Shown here piece after piece: positions 26,059-33,398 of a stretch of 64,000 bases of DNA. This DNA is from JAPPKS01 sp963667895. GTDB lineage: Bacteria; Poribacteria; WGA-4E; PCPOR2b. Each line of letters starts with the position of its first letter. The first letter of the stretch is position 1. The notes under the pieces were generated by a model that did no database searches, was not told the DNA's origin, and was given only the letters and a program-made list of their open reading frames with translations. The DNA lies in assembly GCA_965223985.1 (NCBI GenBank), contig OZ245030.1, positions 4,526,001 through 4,590,000 on the forward strand, in the 5' to 3' direction. The position numbers were made by a program, and so were the translations under genes.

Positions 26059-26568
26059 TTACAGCCTAGCTAGCAGTTCCTGTTTCTTTGATTCAAATTC
26101 ATGGTCGGTCAGAATTCCATCGCTTTTCAGCGCTGCAAGTTCCCGAATCTGTTCGATAACATTGACGCTGGAATCAGTCAGAGCGGGCTCCTGATCCTGT
26201 TTCGTTTTAAATGCCCCAGCTCGTGAAAGCGCCCATACACTCCCAATCACCAAAACCAGAAGCAGCAGCAGCGGCATGTTCCAAGGCTGCCAGCAGTATG
26301 GGCTAGCTCCGTGGCTTGACATCACCGCCCAAAAAGCTAACAATCCCACCAGCAGCGGCATAATAAACGCAATCCGCATCTCAATCCGATCGCTTGCCCA
26401 ACACGTCCCAAAACACAAACCGATTAACGCACCGCCCAGACCCCACAAAACATACAACTCATTATCCGGGTGCGGACCTAACGACCAAATCAGCATTCCC
26501 GCAATTCCGAACCCAACAATACATGTGATCGCCTTCGTGACTGCTAGTGCAAGTCTACCAGAATTCAT
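26059..26568 (-). CDS. Membrane protein with C-terminal SHOCT motif
   Basis: A ~169-residue protein with four or so membrane helices (ITCIVGFGIAGMLIWSLG, LYVLWGLGGALIGLCFGTCW, IAFIMPLLVGLLAFWAVM, LLLLLVLVIGSVWALS) and a C-terminal SHOCT domain (IEQIRELAALKSDGILTDHEFESKKQELLARL region). SHOCT motifs are short helical oligomerisation segments found at the ends of many bacterial membrane proteins. The start at 26568 is an ATG preceded by AAGGAGG at a slightly long spacing; the longer frame needs a TTG. It lies between a PhyH gene and that gene's decayed duplicate. The function is unknown. Confidence 0.72.
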   Translation of the reverse strand: MNSGRLALAVTKAITCIVGFGIAGMLIWSLGPHPDNELYVLWGLGGALIGLCFGTCWASDRIEMRIAFIMPLLVGLLAFWAVMSSHGASPYCWQPWNMPLLLLLVLVIGSVWALSRAGAFKTKQDQEPALTDSSVNVIEQIRELAALKSDGILTDHEFESKKQELLARL

Positions 26569-26802
26569 CGTAAATCTGTCCTCCTTGTGTTGTTTCGGAT
26601 TAAGGCTCAAAGAGCTGCGCCTGTGGTCATTGACCCGTCAGAATGCTGACTGGCCACCGACCACTCTATTCACTGGACACTGTCTTTACGTTTGATAAGT
26701 GAGTTCATACCTAATAGGTCGTGAATCCCTGAAGTGGATTCTGATTGAAAATCGTGAACGGCCGGGTTCGATGCGCCGGGGAATCGCCGACATGGCTGCA
26801 AT

Positions 26803-27633
26803 TCAGTAATCGACAACGTTGCAAAATTCAAACAGCTTTAGTGCCCGATCCGATAATCCGTCGTATGTCTCAGGCGGCACTTTCACCGCACCGCCGATGC
26901 TAATCCACGACAACGCGTAGCAGACCACGATTTCGGGACGCGGTCCCTCGGAGGTGTTGGGCGTGCCGCGGTGCAGTGTGCGGGGATCCTGTATCCACAT
27001 CGTACCTTTTTTCATGTTCAGTCGCCGCGCGGACGGAAAATTGCCCCGTGTCAGCACCTCATCGTATCGACTCTCTAACTCGGCGTTCGCGATATACTGC
27101 GACGAGGGCAGCACCTCAATACTGCCGTTTTCCTCGGAAGTATCCACGAGCGGAAACTTGATGCCCACCGATGGACAAGTGTCAAGCCCGACATGCGGAA
27201 TTTCCTTTGCTAGACCGATGTCTCTATGCCAAGGTTGAAACTCGCTCCGCGGGTACGGGTTGTTGGAGTGGAAACACTTGACGTAGAAATCGTCTCTACC
27301 CCAATAACGCCTGAGAAACTCCAGAATAACCGGATTCTCGTAAACCTCCGGGTCGGCGAATGGCGGGATCCACGGGATAGTCAGCGTGTAGCGGTGGGTG
27401 AACTGTTGGCGACCGTAGCCGGTGCGCAAGTCCCCCCACTCCTTGGGAGCAATACAGTCTTCCCGCGACCTGACATGTTCGAGCATCGGCAGAAACGCCT
27501 CTCGGATGCGGTCTACGGTCTCGACGGACAACACATCCTCAAGCACCGCGTAGCCGTTGATTCTCAACTCGGCTACCTTTGTGTCGAAGTCTATGTTTTC
27601 GCATCGTACAGTCACGGATCCTCCGTCGGTCAT
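26803..27633 (-). CDS. Phytanoyl-CoA dioxygenase family oxygenase (third subfamily)
   Basis: A ~276-residue Fe(II)/2-oxoglutarate oxygenase with FQPWHRDIG (His136, Asp138), distal DPRTLHRGTPN, and RPEIVVCYALSW, whose Arg should bind 2-oxoglutarate. The N-terminal VAELRINGYAVLEDVLS is the typical PhyH opening. The family is distinct from both other PhyH groups in the window. The ATG at 27633 is preferred to the TTG at 27738 because the family consensus begins close to it, although neither has a strong ribosome-binding site. A decayed copy of its 3' end lies ~870 bp downstream. Confidence 0.83.
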   Translation of the reverse strand: MTDGGSVTVRCENIDFDTKVAELRINGYAVLEDVLSVETVDRIREAFLPMLEHVRSREDCIAPKEWGDLRTGYGRQQFTHRYTLTIPWIPPFADPEVYENPVILEFLRRYWGRDDFYVKCFHSNNPYPRSEFQPWHRDIGLAKEIPHVGLDTCPSVGIKFPLVDTSEENGSIEVLPSSQYIANAELESRYDEVLTRGNFPSARRLNMKKGTMWIQDPRTLHRGTPNTSEGPRPEIVVCYALSWISIGGAVKVPPETYDGLSDRALKLFEFCNVVDY

Positions 27634-27897
27634 TTGCTGATATAGGTTTTCTAACACTAAATCAAAATCCGAAGGTACAAAGATTGCGCTCGTTGTGGAG
27701 ACTCTTGTAACCCAATTATTAGGAATCGTTAACCGCAAAACGTGACAGTTGCAAATTCGATTGTATCATAGTAGGTTCTGGCACGTCCAGAAAAATAGGA
27801 GGGGGAATCTGCATTACCTTAGGTCGACTTTTGGATCTGTGCTATCATATTGGCAATCACATTTCAAAACGCAACCCAAGACAAGGAGAAAGAAGCC

Positions 27898-28107
27898 ATG
27901 AAGCACGAAAAATGGAGCTGTCCTAAATGCAGCAATGATGAGTTCGAAACGGATATATTCCAAGCAACAGGCGGTACATTTGCCAAGCTGTTCGATGTCC
28001 AAAACAAGAAGTTCACTACCGTTTCATGTACGCGATGCCAATACACCGAAATCTACAAAGCAGATACCTCACGCCTAGGTAACATCTTCGATTTCTTCAC
28101 GAGTTAA
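27898..28107 (+). CDS. Zinc-ribbon protein (DUF2082-like)
   Basis: A 69-residue protein with two CxxC pairs, CPKC and CTRC, about 40 residues apart. Between them it carries the family's characteristic ATGGTFAKLFDVQNKKFTTV, followed by CQYTEIYK. This fits the small predicted nucleic-acid-binding zinc ribbons of the DUF2082 type. AAGGAGA eight or nine bases upstream supports the ATG at 27898. The physiological role of the family is not established. It stands alone between a PhyH gene and the recombinase. Confidence 0.8.
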   Translation: MKHEKWSCPKCSNDEFETDIFQATGGTFAKLFDVQNKKFTTVSCTRCQYTEIYKADTSRLGNIFDFFTS

Positions 28108-28276
28108 CCGAACATGCAGAGGGCAATGCAGTTGTTGAAGCTATTAAAGCCTTAAATGCAAAACCATCTTACTGACCACCGACTGCTGTTTGTACTGCGT
28201 AAAGATGCAATCTCTTTACACAACGGGACAACCGGGGTCAAGAAATGTTTGGATTGTCAGCTAGCCACGGTAAAGT

Positions 28277-28295
28277 AAGGATATCCTATATCCTT
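28277..28295. repeat. Palindrome upstream of the recombinase site
   Basis: AAGGATAT (28277-28284) and ATATCCTT (28288-28295) are perfect inverted arms around cct. It lies 11 bp left of the recombinase core-site candidate and may be a regulatory or accessory binding site. Confidence 0.4.
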
Positions 28296-28306
28296 CAAGG
28301 TCGAAA

Positions 28307-28332
28307 TGTCCGATAATTACCCTTATCGGATA
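28307..28332. other. Candidate tyrosine-recombinase core site
   Basis: Arms TGTCCGATAA (28307-28316) and TTATCGGATA (28323-28332) are inverted with one mismatch around the 6-bp spacer TTACCC. Two arms around a 6-bp overlap region is the layout of dif/XerCD and TnpI core sites. Direct copies CGTCCGATAA follow at 28349-28358 and 28533-28542. Confidence 0.6.
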
Positions 28333-28348
28333 TAATAACCCCCTGAAA

Positions 28349-28358
28349 CGTCCGATAA
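28349..28358 (+). repeat. Direct copy of the recombinase-site arm (DR1-like)
   Basis: CGTCCGATAA, within a larger shared AAACGTCCGATAAG, repeats the arm of the core site in the same orientation as its left arm. Confidence 0.55.
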
Positions 28359-28532
28359 GTGGAACCGTTCTCCAAAAAGAAGCGTTTTTAGAGTCACAGT
28401 TCTCGTTGGCATAGTGCGAAACACCGTAGAATTGAATTGCCGAGAACCTTGATATAGACTCGATTTCCAACTCTTTTCGCCCCTAAACATTCTAAGGAGA
28501 GCGAAACGTATAATCACTGATTTGAAAAAAAA

Positions 28533-28542
28533 CGTCCGATAA
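28533..28542 (+). repeat. Direct copy of the recombinase-site arm over the recombinase ribosome-binding site
   Basis: CGTCCGATAA runs into AAGGAG, the recombinase ribosome-binding site. Binding here could repress the recombinase. A further GTCCGATAAG lies inside the coding region at 28605-28614. Confidence 0.55.
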
Positions 28543-28554
28543 GGAGAACACGAA

Positions 28555-29457
28555 TTGAACGACATTTTACAAGACTACCGAGACTATCTGTATGAACTAG
28601 ACAAGTCCGATAAGACAATTCAAGCCTACATGACAGATCTGCGCACCTTTTCACATTGGTTCGAGATCGAGACGGGAGAAACTCTAGTTCCAGAAAACAT
28701 CACACCGCTTGACGTTATCGACTATCGCAAAGGTATGCTCGACCTGGGTAGGCGACCGTCGACCATCAATCGCCACCTAATCAGCATCTCCAGCTTCTGC
28801 CAGTGGGCGCACAAGAATGACCTCATACCTAACAACCCTGTTGAAGGTATACGCCCCGTCGCTGAGGAACCGCTTGGTCCCGCCGCACTAGAACGAAAGC
28901 AACAACTCGCCTTGGTCAGGATGGTTCGAAAATCAGGCAATATCCGCGATTTGGCGATAGTCACGATGTTGTTGCACACGGGTATACGGGTAAACGAACT
29001 CTGTAACCTTCACATTACTGATATTATTTTATCTAAGAATAGCAATATGATTACGGTCCGTCAAGGCAAAGGTACTAAGCGGAGGAATATCCCGTTAAAC
29101 CCAACGGTTGTAGGTATTCTAAAGGACTATCTGGAGTCACCTAACAGAAACCGAACTCGAATCACTGGGACACCTGCCGAGCAGTCTCAGTGCCTCTTTT
29201 ACGGGCAAAAACGGATGCCACTCACGGATCGCGGGGTTCGTTATATCATAACAAAATATGGATATCTTGCGAAAATAGAGCATGTATCTCCGCATTCACT
29301 TAGACATACTTGCGCAAAGAATCTTATTGATGCTGGACAACCAATCGATAGAGTCGCAAAAATACTGGGACATGCAAGTGTTAATACAACGACAATTTAT
29401 ACAATGCCTACAGAGCGAGATTTACAAAAGACAATGAACAGCATATCGTGGGAGTAG
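28555..29457 (+). CDS. Tyrosine recombinase (XerC/XerD/TnpI-like)
   Basis: A 300-residue single-gene recombinase. It has an N-terminal SAM-like core-binding domain (YELDKSDKTIQAYMTDLRTF, residues ~13-32) and a C-terminal catalytic domain with Arg145 (TGIRVNEL), Lys172 (QGKGTKRR), His247/Arg250 (HSLRHT), His273 (LGHASV) and the nucleophile Tyr282 (TTIYT). It cuts and rejoins DNA by a 3'-phosphotyrosine intermediate. The start is a TTG preceded by AAGGAG. The upstream inverted and direct repeats look like its own site. No transposase or phage gene accompanies it, so it could be a remnant integrase, a resolvase, or a stand-alone system. Confidence 0.88.
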   Translation: MNDILQDYRDYLYELDKSDKTIQAYMTDLRTFSHWFEIETGETLVPENITPLDVIDYRKGMLDLGRRPSTINRHLISISSFCQWAHKNDLIPNNPVEGIRPVAEEPLGPAALERKQQLALVRMVRKSGNIRDLAIVTMLLHTGIRVNELCNLHITDIILSKNSNMITVRQGKGTKRRNIPLNPTVVGILKDYLESPNRNRTRITGTPAEQSQCLFYGQKRMPLTDRGVRYIITKYGYLAKIEHVSPHSLRHTCAKNLIDAGQPIDRVAKILGHASVNTTTIYTMPTERDLQKTMNSISWE

Positions 29458-29541
29458 AATTGTGGATTTTAGATAATTGCTCATATTACAGTGTAATCCT
29501 ATTTCTACCGAAATAATATTGATATATTTATTAATTTGCTA

Positions 29542-29571
29542 TTGAATTTACGAAACCTTCTATGTTATAAT
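29542..29571 (+). promoter_or_regulatory. Sigma-70-like promoter for the RHH gene
   Basis: TTGAAT (29542-29547) and TATAAT (29566-29571) are 18 bp apart in an A+T-rich stretch. A palindromic operator lies ~30 bp downstream. Confidence 0.5.
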
Positions 29572-29600
29572 CCCATTATTGTATAATCTTGCAATACTTT

Positions 29601-29621
29601 AAATCACAAATATTGTGATTT
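29601..29621. promoter_or_regulatory. Palindromic operator candidate
   Basis: AAATCACAA (29601-29609) and TTGTGATTT (29613-29621) are perfect arms around ATA. It sits between the promoter and the RHH gene and is a likely binding site for that protein. Confidence 0.5.
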
Positions 29622-29664
29622 AACATATTCAGCCTTATGAAACGCCATAAAAGCTGGGGACACT

Positions 29665-30054
29665 ATGAAAGAATTCCGACAAAAAAAAAATTCGCTAAAG
29701 AAACAAATAAGCCTATTGCTACCGCTTGAAGTTTATGAAGGCGCCAAACGCGACTCTCAACGATACAATAGATCCATGGCATACCACATCGTTGAAACGC
29801 TTCGGATAACCTATAGCAAATCAATCGAGGAAATACAAGCGGAAAAAGAGGCGGCTGCCCAACATAAAATTCTTCAGGAGTTGAAGGAAAAAGCGGAGGC
29901 TGCTGGCAAATCAGAAGAACTAGTTCAGGCGATAGAAACAGTATTCCGCCGATTCGCCCAAGTCAAAACCTCAACTGACTTTACGGAAGGTTTCCAGCAG
30001 GATATTATGACCTTCGCCGGGATGATGCTGGAACCAGAGACGCCGACACAATAA
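29665..30054 (+). CDS. Ribbon-helix-helix (Arc-like) protein with coiled-coil tail
   Basis: A 129-residue protein. Residues ~10-50 (KKQISLLLPLEVYEGAKRDS then NRSMAYHIVETLRI) fit an Arc/MetJ-type ribbon-helix-helix DNA-binding domain. A helical, charge-rich region (IEEIQAEKEAAAQHKILQEL) that should form a coiled coil follows. It lies ~210 bp after the recombinase gene. A clear promoter and a 21-bp palindrome precede it, suggesting autoregulation. It could help the recombinase or act as a plasmid or element regulator. The run of A residues in codons 6-9 of the gene is a possible slippage spot, but the frame is intact. Confidence 0.65.
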   Translation: MKEFRQKKNSLKKQISLLLPLEVYEGAKRDSQRYNRSMAYHIVETLRITYSKSIEEIQAEKEAAAQHKILQELKEKAEAAGKSEELVQAIETVFRRFAQVKTSTDFTEGFQQDIMTFAGMMLEPETPTQ

Positions 30055-30147
30055 GCCAAATCGTTCGGCAAACGAAGTACCTTGTGCATAATTTCTTCAC
30101 TAGTCAAGTGTGTGGTTACGCACGTTGATGTTCCTATCGAAGAGCCC

Positions 30148-30178
30148 ATTCCCTTGCCAAGGAGAAGCTAGTAGGAGG
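30148..30178. repeat. Degenerate dispersed repeat
   Basis: ATTCCCTTGCCAAGGAG followed by AAGCTAGTAGGAGG is a diverged neighbour of the 30190 copy and the 11961 copy. Confidence 0.4.
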
Positions 30179-30189
30179 CGGATTACATC

Positions 30190-30221
30190 TTCCCCCTTGC
30201 TAAGGTGGAGCTAGAGGGGAT
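30190..30221. repeat. Dispersed CCCCCTT..AAGG..GAGGGG repeat
   Basis: TTCCCCCTTGCTAAGGTGG followed by AGCTAGAGGGGAT belongs to the same family as the 11961 and 19437 elements. Confidence 0.5.
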
Positions 30222-30569
30222 CGGTGATAGCACCCCGCTAAATCCCTCATCCGGTCTAAATCTAGCGATTACCGTACCAAAATTCATTAAACCGGACAAT
30301 CAATGGATCTAAATCCGTCGAAAGTTAAACTCACCCTCACATACGGGAATTGACTGTGACGCCTGTGCTACGCCATTGTATCACTGCTGTAACAACTCAC
30401 CCATGTATAGCTCCCCGCGTTACCAAACCTAGCTAATATTGTCACTAGACTGGGTCTTGGCATTTAAATTGCGATCTATCAGGCGATGGAAATCTCAGCT
30501 CCGAAGCATAACGGAGCAAACCTACCTTAAATCAGTGTCATTTCTGTATAAAGGATGGAGGCAAACCAA

Positions 30570-32562
30570 ATGGGCGTTCGTCCAATTTCCCGACTGATAG
30601 TCATATACATCCGCTTCGTTTCCCGCATTGCTACGGCGCTCGTGCTTTTAGTTCCGTGTTCAGCCCATGCGAGGGACTTAGAAGATAAGATCGTCTTTGT
30701 TTCTAGAATTCACGGCACTGCAAAGTCCGACCTTTTCTTGGTTGAGGGCTTGGATGGTAGACGAATTCAACTTACACAAAACCTGTACGCAAGTTGTCCT
30801 TCAATATCCCCTGACGGCAACCAGGTCGTCTTCGTTTCAGAACCGCCGTGGGAACAATCCAACATTCTCAAACTAAACCTCGCGAATCGCCCACCCCAAA
30901 TAGAAAACTTGTCCGAAAATATTTGGCAGCATACTGGTTTCAGAGATCTTGATTGGTCGCCTGACGGGCGGAAAATCTTGTTTATCATGACGAAAGCTAC
31001 ACGTAATCCAAAAGGCGAAACAACTAGCTTGTGTGTAATGGATATGAGAGCGCGCAGCACTCGTCATGTCCTCCAACCAAATCTCCCAACTCGTATATCT
31101 AATCCCAGTTGGTCGCCTGATAGTGAGCACATCCTATATCTCCAAGCAGACGAAGGAATGTCCCACCGTAGGTTGTTTATTACTGACGATAATGGGAGTA
31201 ACGTCGCTGAGGTTAGACGCGAAGCCCTGGAAAATGTACCCGATTCGTCGTTAAGCCGCGCAGTAATACTACCCGCGTGGCCACCCCGTCGGACCCAAAT
31301 CGCTTATATCGGCTTAATTGAGACCTTCCGCTCACCCCCCAATCCGCTACAAATCTACTCCATGAATCTTGCTGAAGGGAGCGTCGCGCCTTTAACATCT
31401 GGAGGTGCTGAGAACAGATTTCCATTAGCTTGGCGTCCAGATGGGCGGAAAATTCTGTTCACCACTCTAGCTCCATTTGTACAGAACATTGAATCGGGCG
31501 AAATCTACGTTATGGACCCCGATGGCGAAAACATGATAAATCTGACACAGACCCCGGAGAAGGAAACTACTGCTAGTTGGTCACTCGACGGAGAAAAGAT
31601 TGTGTTTGAGCGACGGTTACGCGAACAGGATGTTGCGATTTTTGTTATAGATGCGGACGGTCAAAATGTATAGCAACTGACGTTTGCACCCGGTTTAAAC
31701 GCAGCACCCTTTTGGTCTCCCGTTGGAGACAGAAGCGCTTTCATCTCAAATCGTGACGGTGCACCGAGAATTTACACCACGGATACAAATGGGAGAAATA
31801 TAGATCAAATCACTCATCGGCGCCGCAAAATTGATGCATTTCCGTCCTGGTCTCCCCATGGCCGGTGGCTTGCATTCGCATCCGGCGACGAACGGCATTG
31901 GAGGTATATCTCATTGACCCGGATGGGCGCAACGAAATATCAATTTTCCGTTCAAACCTGAGTGGACTAGACACTCTTACTGTTTTTCGTCCGGCATGGT
32001 CGCCGGATAGTCAGCGCCTGGTTTTTATCGCCCCGTGGAAAGAAGGTGAAGTCGGTCTAATGAAGATAGGAGCTGACGGAGAAATGCAAACCGCGTTCAG
32101 GACGGACGGTCTTACAGGTTGGTGGAGTCCCGTATGGTCCCCAGATGGAAACAGTCTACTTTTCGGCGCACGAGAGAAAAGAAGACCGGTCGTTATCGAG
32201 CCAGAAGCCGCAATATTCTTTATGAACCTCGATTCTTCGGAAAGCCGACATTTCATGTTGCCAGGCATCTCGGAATTACTTTTAAATTCAGATAATTGGT
32301 TGAGTCCTCCAAATTGGAGTTTTCGCCGGTTAGTTTGGGCACCGGATGGCTCGCAGCTCATGTTATCAATCGGGCAAATAGGGATAGACACGCCACAGCA
32401 AATGAGGCTCTATTTGATTGATATCGCCAGCGAAACAATTAGGCTGTGGATGGACGATGCGGCTGAGGCGGATTGGGTTAGACCGGCTTTGTGTATGCAG
32501 TGAGCCCTCGCGGAAAACGGATTTCAACTTGGGCAGCGCTGAAAAAACCAGAAATGCCCTGA
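30570..32562 (+). pseudogene. Decayed TolB/PD40-type beta-propeller protein with WG.IK-like tail
   Basis: The gene opens intact: GGAGG before the ATG at 30570, a signal peptide (IATALVLLVPCSAHA) and six PD40 blades such as DWSPDGRKILFIM and AWRPDGRKILFTT. A TAG at 31671-31673 interrupts DADGQNV / QLTFAPG. After it the same frame continues with FWSPVGDRSAFIS and SWSPHGRWLAFASGDE. The frame then shifts near 31895 to VYLIDPDGRNEISI and blades AWSPDSQRLVFIA and VWSPDGNSLLFGA. It shifts again near 32490, where VSPRGKRISTWAALKKPEMP closes the gene at 32562. Three lesions mark a pseudogene, once an exported protein of ~650 residues. Its degraded tail still resembles the recurrent C-terminal motif. 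Confidence 0.8.
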
Positions 32563-32627
32563 TGAGTCATGCGATCAGATTCCACTAAGGTGAACAGAGT
32601 CTTAAACCAACGATAAGGAGATTTCAA

Positions 32628-33386
32628 ATGAGACCGAATCTGTTTTGCATCGTATTACTCTGCCTTCTGAGCTTGATACTTAGTTGTAGCGACGACGAAG
32701 AAGTACCCTTAATAGATATCGTCAAGGAACCGACCGTCAGTCCTGAAGGTGAGGCAGCCGTCCCTGACACGGACGACCTGATGATGACTGATCCTGCTCC
32801 AGCCGAGGAAAGGGATCCGCCAGAGCCAGAGGTTGTCAAACCCAACGTAGACCCCATCCAAGATGCAATCGACGGGGTTTTGGATCGCATGCGCGAGGGG
32901 TATGAAAAGGAAGATCTCGACCTGTATCTGAGTGCGTTTTGGGTAGATGGATTTCGTTACATCTCCGATATGGCAACACCCCACGATCGATTTGACGATG
33001 TAATCATTGATGACCTCAAGCGCGAAGCACAATCTGCAGCGCACGTTTTCGAAAATTTACAGAATATTGGATTGCAAATTTTCCGCCCTGCTCAGATTAT
33101 CAACGCAGCCCCCGAACGCATAGAAGCCATGACGCATTATCGTATCCAAGCGTTCGCTAACGATGGACACGCTCTAGTAGGTGGATTTCTCGAATGGTTC
33201 GCTGCGGGAGATTCCCGATTCACCTTTGAACTCCGTGAGGAGAATTGGCGGATTACAGAGTGGCTCGACAAAGCGTTTGACCCGCGAGCGATACAGTTTC
33301 TCGTCAAGGATATTAAGCCAAAGGCTGGCGTTAACCCTACAGGCAAGTTGGCATCGACATGGGGCGAGATTAAGATTCAATTTTAG
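32628..33386 (+). CDS. Lipoprotein with NTF2/SnoaL-like domain and WG.IK tail
   Basis: The 252-residue product has a lipoprotein signal peptide (CIVLLCLLSLILSC, cysteine ~20 in a lipobox-like ILSC), then a Pro/Glu/Asp-rich linker of ~55 residues. A domain resembling the NTF2/SnoaL/DUF4440 fold follows: IDGVLDRMREGYEKEDLDLY, FWVDGFRYISDM, then ELREENWRITEW. Such domains often serve as small-molecule-binding or scaffold units. The end reads VNPTGKLASTWGEIKIQF, the same tail as the LamG proteins despite a different fold. A strong AAGGAGA precedes the ATG. It lies between two decayed propeller genes. Confidence 0.75.
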   Translation: MRPNLFCIVLLCLLSLILSCSDDEEVPLIDIVKEPTVSPEGEAAVPDTDDLMMTDPAPAEERDPPEPEVVKPNVDPIQDAIDGVLDRMREGYEKEDLDLYLSAFWVDGFRYISDMATPHDRFDDVIIDDLKREAQSAAHVFENLQNIGLQIFRPAQIINAAPERIEAMTHYRIQAFANDGHALVGGFLEWFAAGDSRFTFELREENWRITEWLDKAFDPRAIQFLVKDIKPKAGVNPTGKLASTWGEIKIQF

Positions 33387-33398
33387 AGGAGAGATGGT

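Larger units (their letters stand above)
28108..28554. other. Intergenic region carrying recombinase-site-like repeats
   Basis: About 450 bp. It contains an AAGGATAT-cct-ATATCCTT palindrome (28277-28295) and four copies of (G)TCCGATAA in two orientations, described separately. No protein-coding gene is credible. Confidence 0.6.
30055..30554. other. Intergenic region with two dispersed repeats
   Basis: About 500 bp with no credible reading frame. Two related palindromic repeats (30148-30178 and 30190-30221) lie near its left end. No RNA gene is recognised in the remainder. Confidence 0.5.

Noticed and set aside
28108..28554. CRISPR array suggested by repeated TCCGATAA
   Set aside because: The repeats are about 10 bp, irregularly spaced and in both orientations, and no cas genes are present.
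31671..31673. TAG in the first propeller gene as pyrrolysine
   Set aside because: The gene carries two further frameshifts, so simple decay explains it.
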